A stretch of DNA of 64,000 bases, taken from contig OZ246894.1 in NCBI GenBank assembly GCA_965231925.1, positions 2,232,001 through 2,296,000 of the forward strand. The letters are read 5' to 3'. Numbering within the stretch: position 1 is the stretch's first letter; every line of letters begins with the position of its first letter. This DNA comes from Poriferisodalis sp965231925 (GTDB lineage: Bacteria; Actinomycetota; Acidimicrobiia; Acidimicrobiales; Poriferisodalaceae). Below, piece by piece: positions 11,233 through 18,804 of the stretch. The notes under the pieces were generated by a model, which searched no databases, was not told where the DNA came from, and saw only the letters and a list, made by a program, of their open reading frames with translations. The translations under genes and the position numbers were made by a program.

Positions 11233-11700
11233 TCAGCGGCTGGGCGGCTCGAGCGTCTCGACGGCGGCCGCTGGCCACGGCGCGAGTCCCCGGGCCACCT
11301 CTGCAACGGCGGCAAGGCTGTAGGAATCGAGCTCGGCGCGCATGCGATGGCCGACCGAGTCCCAGATTGCGAGCAGCACACATTGCCCTTCGTGATCGCA
11401 GGCGCCGTCTTGATGAGGCTGGCCGAAGTCGCCGAGGGCTATCGGTCCGTCGACAGCCCGCACGATCATCCCGATCGTGACGTCGGCTGGGTCGCGGGCC
11501 ATCACGTAGCCGCCGCCGACTCCGCGCTTCGATCGAACCAGGCCGGCCCCCTTGAGCGCGAGCAAGATCTGCTCGAGGTACGGCTGGGGCAGGCCGGTGC
11601 GCTCCGCAATGTCGCGCACCGATGTCGGTCGGCCGTTGTCGTTGAGGACCAGGGACAGCAACGCGCGGCTTGCGTAGTCTCCCCGCGTCGAGACCGCCAC
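11233..11700 (-). CDS. Rrf2 family transcriptional regulator
   Basis: The 155-residue product has the Rrf2 winged-helix N-terminus (STRGDYASRALLSL, RDIAERTGLPQPYLEQILLALKGAGLVRSKRGVGGGY) and a C-terminal dimerisation helix. Members such as IscR, NsrR and RsrR use three Cys to bind an Fe-S cluster. Here only two are seen (ACDHEGQC), so either a non-Cys ligand completes the site or there is no cluster. GTG 11700 is chosen because it directly precedes the conserved STRGDYA start. It is convergent with rluD (5-base gap) and divergent from the phosphodiesterase gene. Confidence 0.9.
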   Translation of the reverse strand: MAVSTRGDYASRALLSLVLNDNGRPTSVRDIAERTGLPQPYLEQILLALKGAGLVRSKRGVGGGYVMARDPADVTIGMIVRAVDGPIALGDFGQPHQDGACDHEGQCVLLAIWDSVGHRMRAELDSYSLAAVAEVARGLAPWPAAAVETLEPPSR

Positions 11701-11749
11701 GATGGCAGCGTAGCCCCGGCCGCGGCCCAGCCTCCTTAGAGTCAGCAAC

Positions 11750-12886
11750 GTGGAAGCCGTCGCCAGCGACCTCGGACCGGACAGCGAGCCATTGGTCCTT
11801 GATCGCATCCTGCCGGCATACGACGGTCGCTGCATCACCGCCGTGGCCCCTGGGCTCCTCGCGGGCGTCGCGACCGAACTCATCGACGATGCGGTCGCTG
11901 CGGCGCGCACTGTCGTCCTGTTCGTCGTGGACGGGCTCGGATGGCACCAGTTGCGCCGCCATCGCTCATTGGCGCCGTCCCTTGCCGCAGCCAGTGATGC
12001 GGCTGCACCGGTCACCACGGTTGCGCCGAGCACGACCGCGACGGCCCTGACGTCGCTGGCCACGGGGGCGGCACCCGGCGAGCATGGGCTGGTCGGATAT
12101 CGCGTCCGCACCCCGCTAGGTCTGCTCAATGCGCTTCGCTGGCGTGCTGGCGGGCGCGATGTTCGCATGGAGCTGCCGCCCGAGGAATTGCAGCCCGTCG
12201 ACCCCTTCTGCGGTCAGCCGGTGGCGGTGGTGACACGTGCGGAGTTCCGCGACAGCGGGTTCAGCGCTGCACACCTGCGCGGCGGTTCCATGCGGGGATG
12301 GCGCGAAGTATCCGACATCGTGCAGCGTGTGCGGGGTGCGGTCGACGAGGGCTTTCAGCTCGTCTTTGCCTACTACGACACGCTGGACAAGGTTGCCCAC
12401 GAGTTTGGCCTCGGCAACCGCTACCGGTCGACCCTCGCCACCGTTGAACGCCTCGCCGTCGCGCTGCGCAGCGAGGTCGGGGACGAGATCCCGCTGATCG
12501 TCACGGCCGATCACGGCGTCGTCGAAGTCGTCGAACCGCCGGTCATGATCGACGCGGAAGTCGCCGAATTCACCGGCGGCTGGTCCGGCGAAGCCAGAAT
12601 GCTGTGGCTGCATGCCCGAACAGGTGCGGCCGCCGAACTCGTGGCTTGCTGCGAGCGCTACGCCGGCTTCGCCGAGATTGCCCCCGTGGAGCAGGTGCTG
12701 GACGAACACTGGCTGGGCCGCCATGTCACCGAGTCGGCCCGGCGTCGGCTCGGCGATGTCGCGCTCGTGCCCCGGGGCCTGCAGGCGTTCACGATGCCCG
12801 ACGAGGACCAGCCACATCACCCGCTCATCGGTCGTCACGGAGGCTTGACGTCGGAGGAGATGCTGGTTCCCTTCGCGCTGATGTAG
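11750..12886 (+). CDS. Alkaline phosphatase superfamily nucleotide pyrophosphatase/phosphodiesterase-like protein
   Basis: The 378-residue product has the two-metal alkaline-phosphatase-superfamily core. FVVDGLGWHQL carries the first metal Asp, and TTVAPSTTATALTSLATG contains the nucleophilic Thr. GEHGLVGY, YYDTLDKVAHEFG (metal Asp/His) and VTADHGVVEV (metal Asp-His) follow, with HGGLTSEEMLVPF near the C-terminus. This layout is that of bacterial NPP/PhoD-unrelated phosphodiesterases. The substrate is unknown. There is no signal peptide, so it is predicted cytoplasmic. The GTG start lies 49 bases from the divergent Rrf2 gene, so a shared promoter is likely. Confidence 0.88.
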   Translation: MEAVASDLGPDSEPLVLDRILPAYDGRCITAVAPGLLAGVATELIDDAVAAARTVVLFVVDGLGWHQLRRHRSLAPSLAAASDAAAPVTTVAPSTTATALTSLATGAAPGEHGLVGYRVRTPLGLLNALRWRAGGRDVRMELPPEELQPVDPFCGQPVAVVTRAEFRDSGFSAAHLRGGSMRGWREVSDIVQRVRGAVDEGFQLVFAYYDTLDKVAHEFGLGNRYRSTLATVERLAVALRSEVGDEIPLIVTADHGVVEVVEPPVMIDAEVAEFTGGWSGEARMLWLHARTGAAAELVACCERYAGFAEIAPVEQVLDEHWLGRHVTESARRRLGDVALVPRGLQAFTMPDEDQPHHPLIGRHGGLTSEEMLVPFALM

Positions 12887-12939
12887 CCGGCCCCCAGCGG
12901 CCCGAGCGGCACGGCCTCGCCACGTTTGCGCCAGTGTCT

Positions 12940-13491
12940 ATGCGGGCGGGAGCGCTCTGGGCCGGGGGCGATGGATTTCTCGCCGATAGCATTTTGGTGG
13001 TGGTCGGCGATTCGGTTCAAGACCCAGAACAGGGTGAGCTGCTGGATGGCGGACCATTCACAGAAGACGATGTCGACGAGCCTTTCGTTCCTGAACCGGC
13101 GAAGCTCATGCGCATCGGCGGCATGATCCGCAAGCTGCTGGAAGAAGTCCGTCACGCGGAACTCGACGAAGCAGGTCGCGACCGCATGCGAGACGTGTAT
13201 CACCTGTCGGTCGACGAGCTGGCGACTGCCTTGTCCGAACCGCTCGCAGATGAGCTGAACCGCCTTGTGCTGCCATTGGACGATGACATCCCGTCAGGCC
13301 CTGAGCTGCGCATCGCGCAGGCTCAGCTCGTGGGATGGCTCGAGGGGCTGTTTCACGGCATCCAGGCGGCGGTCTCGGCGCAGCAGATGATGGCCGAGCG
13401 GCAGTTGCGCAGCATGCGAGGCAACGCCCTCGAGGCGGGCAGCCAGCCGCAACAGCCTCGTGGGGCGGAGCGCGGCGGTGTCTATCTGTGA
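12940..13491 (+). CDS. bpa: Bacterial proteasome activator (Bpa/PafE, DUF2587 family)
   Basis: Bpa/PafE forms an ATP-independent dodecameric ring that opens the 20S proteasome for unfolded substrates. The core matches the family closely: EPAKLMRIGGMIRKLLEEV, a variable helix, and ELRIAQAQLVGWLEGLFHGIQ with QQMMAERQLRSMR. Mycobacterial PafE ends in GQYL, which docks into proteasome alpha pockets. This protein ends in GVYL after a flexible Gln/Gly-rich tail, preserving the penultimate Tyr. The start is uncertain: ATG 12940 is used, and a GTG pair near 13000 would give a product nearer the family length. It implies that a 20S proteasome exists elsewhere in the genome. Confidence 0.88.
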   Translation: MRAGALWAGGDGFLADSILVVVGDSVQDPEQGELLDGGPFTEDDVDEPFVPEPAKLMRIGGMIRKLLEEVRHAELDEAGRDRMRDVYHLSVDELATALSEPLADELNRLVLPLDDDIPSGPELRIAQAQLVGWLEGLFHGIQAAVSAQQMMAERQLRSMRGNALEAGSQPQQPRGAERGGVYL

Positions 13492-13638
13492 CCGGGACGA
13501 GGTCGGCCGGCGGCAACCGCCGCACGCTTGGCATCGTCAGGCCTCCGGGTGCGCACGCGCATTGAACAAGCACTGAAGGATTGGATTGGCCGGCCACCGG
13601 AGGATCGGCCAGCAAGCATCGCAAGGGGCGAGAACCAC

Positions 13639-14304
13639 ATGGCGCTCGAGGTTGAGACAAAGGACTGCACGGCACTCAGCGATGCTGAGATCTCCGAGAT
13701 GGCCGAACTGGTCAGCGGCGAGAACGTTCACTTCGACGTTGGGCATCTGTCCAAGCAGCGAGACGCCTGGGTGCTCGTCACCCACGTGCGAGACGGCACC
13801 AAGCTGGCCGCCTACGGCTTCTGCACGCTCGAGCGGGTCGGCGGCGATCCGACGGTGCTGATGGGTGCCGGCGCCACGCGGCGTTCCGCCCGCCGCGACA
13901 GCGCGTTGCGGTCGATGATGACCGATCAGCTTCGGCGAGCCGTTCTGGCATTCCCCGACGAGGACGTGCTGGTGGCGTGCCAGATGGCCGACGCTGCAGC
14001 CTTCACCGCGTTCAGGCCGCTCGATCGGGTGGTGCCGCGTCCGGGCTATGAGCCCAACGGCGAGGACCGCGCATGGGGACGTCGGCTGGCGAAGCGCTTC
14101 GACGTGCAAGGCGAGTACAAGGCTCGCGAGTTCAAGGTGTACGGAGACGGCGGGCCGTCGTTCGTGCTGAACCACACCGCTCCCCGGCCCGAGAAGCTCG
14201 ATCCGACACTGATCGACATCTTCGACGGATTCGACACCGCGAACGGCGACGCACTCATCGCGTTCGGATGGGCCAGCCGCGAAGACCTCGCGAAGCTGCT
14301 GTAG
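13639..14304 (+). CDS. Conserved-looking hypothetical protein (unrecognised)
   Basis: This 221-residue soluble protein has no confidently recognised motif. The region GAGATRRSARRDSALRSMM and the following QLRRAVLAFPDEDVLVACQMADAAAF alternate strands and helices in a way that could fit an acyltransferase-like fold, but no clear GNAT motif A is seen. The ATG at 13639 is preceded by an AAGGGGCGAG site 6-15 bases upstream. The frame is open to 13528 without support. It is followed after 46 bases by a nitroreductase on the same strand. Confidence 0.7.
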   Translation: MALEVETKDCTALSDAEISEMAELVSGENVHFDVGHLSKQRDAWVLVTHVRDGTKLAAYGFCTLERVGGDPTVLMGAGATRRSARRDSALRSMMTDQLRRAVLAFPDEDVLVACQMADAAAFTAFRPLDRVVPRPGYEPNGEDRAWGRRLAKRFDVQGEYKAREFKVYGDGGPSFVLNHTAPRPEKLDPTLIDIFDGFDTANGDALIAFGWASREDLAKLL

Positions 14305-14350
14305 CGCTCTGGACCCTGCGGGTCTGGGGCTGAGCTGAGCACGTGCGCTG

Positions 14351-15028
14351 GTGACCGGAGCCTTCAGCGAACTCGCCCGCAGGCGACGGATGACCCGGCA
14401 TTTCCTGGCCGATCCCGTCGACGAGCCGCTGCTCGCACATGTGCTCGAGGCCGCTCGGCGGGTCCCCTCGGCCGGCAATGCCCAGGGTTTCGACTTCGTC
14501 GTGCTTCAAGGCCCCGACGAGACAGCGCGCTACTGGGATGCCACGATGCCCCCAGACCGGCGGGAGGGCTTTCGGTGGGCAAGCCTGCTCACCTGCCCGG
14601 TGCTCGTCACCGTCTGGGCGGATCCCAGCGCGTACGTCGAGCGATATGGCGAACCCGACAAGGCACCAACCGGCCTCGGCAGCGACGCTGGGGCGTGGGC
14701 GACGCCGTACTGGACGGTGGACGCAGCATTTGCTGCGATGGCATTGCAGTACGCCGCGATCGACGAGGGCCTCGGCGTGCTCTTCTTCGGGATGTTCGAA
14801 CACGCCGATGCGGTCGCGGGCGCCCTCGGGGTTCCCGCGTCGCACCAACCGATCGGCGTGATTGCCATGGGATGGCCAGATCGATCCGCGGAAGCTGCGG
14901 GCGGGCATGCGGCCAGTGAGAAGCGCCCGCGGCGCCCGCTGTTCGGCGCCGAACCGGACCCCGACGCCGCCGAAGGCACCGTTGCCGACCGGCCCGTGGT
15001 GCACCGGGGCCGCTGGCTAGGTCACTGA
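14351..15028 (+). CDS. Nitroreductase family flavoprotein
   Basis: The 225-residue product belongs to the FMN-dependent nitroreductase superfamily. RRRRMTRHFLADPVDEPLL is the N-terminal FMN-phosphate arginine region, AARRVPSAGNAQGFDFVVL follows with the family SAGNxQ motif, and WTVDAAFAAMALQYAAIDEGLGVLFFGMFEH and GVIAMGWPD are the central helix and C-terminal FMN contacts. Physiological substrates of such proteins are rarely known. The GTG start agrees with the family N-terminus. An 8-residue-spaced Pro/Arg-rich tail at the C-terminus appears disordered. Confidence 0.88.
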   Translation: MTGAFSELARRRRMTRHFLADPVDEPLLAHVLEAARRVPSAGNAQGFDFVVLQGPDETARYWDATMPPDRREGFRWASLLTCPVLVTVWADPSAYVERYGEPDKAPTGLGSDAGAWATPYWTVDAAFAAMALQYAAIDEGLGVLFFGMFEHADAVAGALGVPASHQPIGVIAMGWPDRSAEAAGGHAASEKRPRRPLFGAEPDPDAAEGTVADRPVVHRGRWLGH

Positions 15029-15102
15029 TAAGTTTCTGCGCGACGGCGGTGCTGAGACGGTGCAGGCCGGAGCATGTGGCTCGACGCGGGAGGATCGCTG
15101 AA

Positions 15103-15534
15103 GTGGCCGACGAGAACGCGCCGAACAATGATCCACCGAGCCAGATCTCGATGGTGGAATACCTGCACCTCGGCAACGACCCTCACCTGGTGGCAAACGT
15201 CTGCGATGCGTGCGGGGTCACCTACTTCGATCGACGCAATGCCTGCGCGGCGTGCGGGGCGCGGGAATTCACGGCGTCACGGCTCGCCAACACCGGTTCG
15301 GTACGGACCTTCACCATCGTGCACCGTGCAGCTCGAGGAGTACCTGCGCCGTACGTATCCGCTGTCGTGGATCTCGACGGGGGCGGGCGTGTCAAGAGCA
15401 ACATCATCAACGTCGAGCCCGAGCCCTCCAAAGTGACACTCGGGATGCGTGTTCGTCTCGCCACCTACGTGACCGCGACCGACGACGACGGCGTCGAAGC
15501 TGTCGCCTTCGGCTACGAGCCTGAGGCCGCGTGA
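15103..15534 (+). CDS. DUF35 Zn-ribbon/OB-fold acyl-CoA-binding protein
   Basis: These proteins pair with non-condensing thiolase homologues and are thought to bind acyl-CoA and regulate or deliver substrate, for example in steroid side-chain degradation. The 143-residue product has a rubredoxin-like Zn ribbon with two CxxC pairs (NVCDACGVTYF and NACAACGAREF). An OB-fold follows (GSVRTFTIVHRAA, YVSAVVDLDGG, GMRVRLATYV). GTG 15103 is chosen because a GGAGG site lies upstream; ATG 15151 is the alternative. The thiolase partner begins 78 bases downstream. Confidence 0.88.
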   Translation: MADENAPNNDPPSQISMVEYLHLGNDPHLVANVCDACGVTYFDRRNACAACGAREFTASRLANTGSVRTFTIVHRAARGVPAPYVSAVVDLDGGGRVKSNIINVEPEPSKVTLGMRVRLATYVTATDDDGVEAVAFGYEPEAA

Positions 15535-15612
15535 ACCTCCGTCCCGGCAACCACCACAGCATCTGACCTGAGCACCGTTCACCAAGAACCAGATCACCGA
15601 AAGAGAGCAGCC

Positions 15613-16824
15613 ATGAGCAACCAAGATCCCGTCTGGATTCTCGGCACATCCATGACCAAGTTCGGTCGCTACGCCGACAAAGACCTGATCGACCTCGCCG
15701 CACAGGCTTCGCTCGGGGCGCTCGATGACGGCGGGGTGACCATGGCGGACATGGACGTGCTGGCCGCAGGCTGTCTGTACGAAGCGAATGGCGGCGTCGG
15801 CCAGCGCCTTCAGAAGCAGATCGGGCAGACCGGCATCCCCGTTTTCAACGTGGCCAACGCCTGCGCCACCGGCGCTACCGCAGTGCGCACCGTGATGATG
15901 GCGATCAAGGCGGGCGAGGCGCAGATGGGCCTCGCAGTGGGTGTCGAGCAGATGGGCAAGATGGGCATGCTCGGTGGCGACCGGGCCGCCCGCTCCGACA
16001 AGCAGGTGTTCGAGCGCAAGGGTCGCTTCGGCTCCGTGGTGGGCGTCGAAGGCCGCCTCGGCACCAACATGATGCCCGGCGTCTTTGCGCAGGCCGGCAT
16101 GGAGTACGCCTACGAGAACGACGGCGTCGGTTTCGAGCAGTTCGCCAAGGTGGCGCAGAAGAACCACGAGCATTCGACGCTGAACCCGCTGGCGCAATAC
16201 CGCAAGGCATTCTCGCTGGACGAGGTGATGGGCTCCGAGGTCATCGCCTACCCGAACACCCTGCTGATGTGCTGCCCGACCGGCGACGGCTCGGCGGCGG
16301 TCGTGCTGGTCTCCGATGAGAAGCTGAAGACGCTGTCTCGCGAGCAGCAGCGGCGCGCAGTCAAGGTCTCGGCCTCGGTGCTGACGTCAGATCCGTGGAC
16401 CGAGGGCTGCCAGGTGCAACCCGATGTCAACACGCTGACGCGCAACGCTGCCGACGAGGCGTACGAGGCCTCCGGCGTCGATCCGGCAGATCTCGACCTC
16501 GTGGAGCTGCACGACTGTTTCGCGACCGCCGAGCTGCGGCACTACGACAACCTGCGGCTGTGCGAGCCCGGCGGCGCCGGCGAGTGGATCGACAAGGGCG
16601 GTCCGTGGCGCGACGGGGAGATCCCGGTCAACGTGTCCGGCGGGCTGCTGTCGAAGGGGCACCCGATCGGTGCGACAGGGGTGGCCAATCTGTTCGAGGT
16701 TGCCACCCACGTACGAGGCGAAGCCGGCGACCGTCAGGTGCCCGACGCCAAGGTCGGCCTGGCCCACGTGATCGGCCTCGGTTCGAGCTGCGGCGTGCAC
16801 ATCCTGGAGCGCTCCGGCCTCTAG
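15613..16824 (+). CDS. Thiolase-like lipid-transfer/acetyl-CoA acetyltransferase family protein
   Basis: The 403-residue product resembles the SCP-x/Ltp2-type thiolase group. FNVANACATGATAV carries the nucleophilic Cys, ELHDCFATAEL is in the C-terminal half, and GGLLSKGHPIGATG provides the conserved catalytic His. The final Cys-containing run GLGSSCGVHIL is near the end. Together with the adjacent DUF35 protein it probably acts on acyl-CoA side chains, for example in sterol or lipid beta-oxidation (inference from the pairing). The start ATG has an AGAGAG site. A strong hairpin follows the gene. Confidence 0.92.
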   Translation: MSNQDPVWILGTSMTKFGRYADKDLIDLAAQASLGALDDGGVTMADMDVLAAGCLYEANGGVGQRLQKQIGQTGIPVFNVANACATGATAVRTVMMAIKAGEAQMGLAVGVEQMGKMGMLGGDRAARSDKQVFERKGRFGSVVGVEGRLGTNMMPGVFAQAGMEYAYENDGVGFEQFAKVAQKNHEHSTLNPLAQYRKAFSLDEVMGSEVIAYPNTLLMCCPTGDGSAAVVLVSDEKLKTLSREQQRRAVKVSASVLTSDPWTEGCQVQPDVNTLTRNAADEAYEASGVDPADLDLVELHDCFATAELRHYDNLRLCEPGGAGEWIDKGGPWRDGEIPVNVSGGLLSKGHPIGATGVANLFEVATHVRGEAGDRQVPDAKVGLAHVIGLGSSCGVHILERSGL

Positions 16825-16906
16825 TCGCATCCTGAGCTGCCTGCAACTCTGTGTGAAATGCGGCGAAGTTCGTTAGGCACAAGAGCGAGGCTGTCACTAC
16901 GTTCGC

Positions 16907-16973
16907 GAGAGGGCCAGCCTCTCCGGGTGAAGCGCCTTCTCAGACTCGGCCACCCGGCTGAGGCTGGCCTCTC
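16907..16973. terminator. Bidirectional hairpin terminator between thiolase and LLM oxidoreductase genes
   Basis: A long inverted repeat lies between convergent genes. The outer arms are 16907-16921 and 16960-16973, 14 pairs with one bulged G. The inner arms are CCGGGTG (16923-16929) and CACCCGG (16951-16957). There is no U-tract, as is common in high-G+C actinobacteria. A 16-base part of the right arm recurs, in reverse orientation, in the hairpin at 30058. Confidence 0.75.
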
Positions 16974-17008
16974 CGGTCACTCTACTTCGTCGAAGGCCGC
17001 AGCGAGAC

Positions 17009-17896
17009 TTAGTTTTCGAACGCTTCGAGCGTGGGTGTCAGGTCGTCGAGGTACCGCAGCGTTTCGTCTCCTGAAGGCAGGTCGAAGTTGACGGGCGTGA
17101 ACACGAACTGGCTCACGCCTGCGTCGGCGTAGGCCTCCAGCCGGTCCAGCCTGGGCCTGCCCCAGATGTAGAGCGTGATCGGGATGTCGTTGGCATCGTC
17201 GCGACCTGCCTCGGCTGCCAAGCGCCGGAATCGCTCGATGCCGCCCGTGACGTCGGGCTTGCCGGTGACGTTCATGACCCCGACGTCGATGGGGCACCAT
17301 TCATCTGCGTACTCCGCTGCGTGCTGGATGCCGAGTGGCCCGGCATTGCCGAGCGCTACCGGGACAGCGCCGTTTGCCGGCTTGGGATAGATCCACGACT
17401 CGCTGTGAGCGTCCCAGCGGCCGTCGTGGGCCGGCACCGGGTCGTTCTCCCAGATCGATCGCATGGCTGCGACACGCTCTCGCATGGCGCCATAGCGCTG
17501 GCGGAACGGCATGTCGGGCCGATGATCGGCCAGTTCCTCGCGGTTCCAGCCGACGCCGATGCCGAGCACGACGCGACCGTCCGACAACACGTCGGCTGAG
17601 GCCACGGTGCGGGCGAGGTCGATGAGATCGTGCTGCAGGATGAGGCAGACACCGGTGCCGAGCTTGATCGTCGACGTGCGTGCGGCTGCGACGCCGATGG
17701 AGACGAACGGGTCCATCATGTGGAGGTAGGTGCCTGGCAGTTGGCCGCCGTTGGGGTACGGGCTCTCGCGAGACGTCGGGATGTGTGTGTGCTCGGGGTA
17801 CCAAACTGAGTAGTAGCCACGCTCTTCGAGTTCTTGGGCCAGATCGCCTGGATCGATGCCGCCGTAATGATTTCCTGTTAGATACCCGAATTTCAT
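17009..17896 (-). CDS. LLM-class F420-dependent oxidoreductase
   Basis: The 295-residue product is a TIM-barrel luciferase-like monooxygenase of the F420-dependent class. Typical elements are MKFGYLTGNHYGGIDPGDLAQELEERGYYSVWYPEHTH at the N-terminus, DPFVSIGVAAARTSTIKLGTGV, ADVLSDGRVVLGIGVGWNREEL with its conserved GVGWN, and ALGNAGPLGIQHAAEYADEWCP. Substrates cannot be inferred. The ATG start begins directly with the conserved first strand. It lies downstream of the SDR gene on the same strand, separated by a structured intergenic element (17936-18014). Confidence 0.92.
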   Translation of the reverse strand: MKFGYLTGNHYGGIDPGDLAQELEERGYYSVWYPEHTHIPTSRESPYPNGGQLPGTYLHMMDPFVSIGVAAARTSTIKLGTGVCLILQHDLIDLARTVASADVLSDGRVVLGIGVGWNREELADHRPDMPFRQRYGAMRERVAAMRSIWENDPVPAHDGRWDAHSESWIYPKPANGAVPVALGNAGPLGIQHAAEYADEWCPIDVGVMNVTGKPDVTGGIERFRRLAAEAGRDDANDIPITLYIWGRPRLDRLEAYADAGVSQFVFTPVNFDLPSGDETLRYLDDLTPTLEAFEN

Positions 17897-17935
17897 GGCG
17901 CGCAGCTTAAGGAGCCGCAGCGGGTGCGTGCGCCC

Positions 17936-18014
17936 GCTGTGGGAGCGGCATGACCCTCTGCTCCCGCGATCCAGCAGGTCGCAACGTCGCAGAGTCTCCT
18001 GCCGCTCCCACAGC
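17936..18014. repeat. Dispersed intergenic hairpin element, copy A
   Basis: The outer stem is a perfect 15-bp inverted repeat (17936-17950 with 18000-18014) enclosing 49 bases. The enclosed core, including GCGATCCAGCAGG and GCAACGTCGCAGAGTCT, recurs nearly unchanged at 36044-36122. There the outer stem has different bases that still pair. It lies between two minus-strand genes. It may be a structured RNA, a REP-like element or a small non-autonomous mobile repeat; the sequence alone does not decide. Confidence 0.8.
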
Positions 18015-18045
18015 TATGGCATCTGGGCAATATCCGTTGAGGCAC

Positions 18046-18804
18046 TCAGCCGCGACCGACCAGGGGCATGCCGTTGGCCATGACGGTCATGGTGAGCACG
18101 TTGGTGTCGCCAGGCAGCTCTGCCATATAGAGCACTGCACGGGCTACGTCGTCGACGTCCATCAGCGGCTCGGCACGGACGCTTCCGTCGGCTTGGGGGA
18201 CGCCCGTGGTCATCGGTGCAGTCAAGGGCGACTCCGCGTTGCCGATGTCGATCTGCCCCACGGTGATGCCGTGATCGCGGCCCTCCAACGACAGGGCCTT
18301 GGTCAGCCCGGTAATCGCATGCTTGGTGGCGGTGTACGGGGACGAGTGCGGGCGCGGCGTCTGTGCCGACACCGAGCCGTTGTTGATGATCCGCCCGCCC
18401 GAGGGCCGCTGACGCTTCATCTGGGCGAAGGCTGCACGAGCGCAGAGCCACGAACCGGTCAGGTTCACCCCGACCGTGGCCAGCCAGTCGGCAATCGGCA
18501 GCTCATCCACCGGCACGGGTCGGGTGCCCATGCCGGCGTTGTTGAACAGCAGGTCGACTCTGCCGAAGCGGTCGATGGCGGCGGCGAAGAGTGCGTCCAC
18601 CTGCTCGGGGGCTGAGATATCGGCGGTGACGGCTGCGGCCTCGCCCGTGCATTCGTCCACCACCTCGTCGAGCAGTTCACGGCGGCGACCGCACACGACC
18701 ATCTGCCAACCGGCCTCCGAGAGTGCGAGCGCACACGCTCGACCAATGCCGGATCCGCCGCCGGTGATGATTGCCACCCGATCAACTGGGCGTGGCTCGG
18801 TCAT
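18046..18804 (-). CDS. Short-chain dehydrogenase/reductase
   Basis: The 252-residue classical SDR has the cofactor loop TGGGSGIGRA near the N-terminus, NNAG, a catalytic Ser in NNGSVSAQT, and the YTATK catalytic Tyr/Lys motif. The first loop and the following VVCGRRREL run suggest NADP(H), because of the Arg cluster after strand two. Substrate is unknown. The start ATG has a GGGAGG site and overlaps the glnS stop by four bases (ATGA), so it is coupled to glnS. Confidence 0.92.
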   Translation of the reverse strand: MTEPRPVDRVAIITGGGSGIGRACALALSEAGWQMVVCGRRRELLDEVVDECTGEAAAVTADISAPEQVDALFAAAIDRFGRVDLLFNNAGMGTRPVPVDELPIADWLATVGVNLTGSWLCARAAFAQMKRQRPSGGRIINNGSVSAQTPRPHSSPYTATKHAITGLTKALSLEGRDHGITVGQIDIGNAESPLTAPMTTGVPQADGSVRAEPLMDVDDVARAVLYMAELPGDTNVLTMTVMANGMPLVGRG

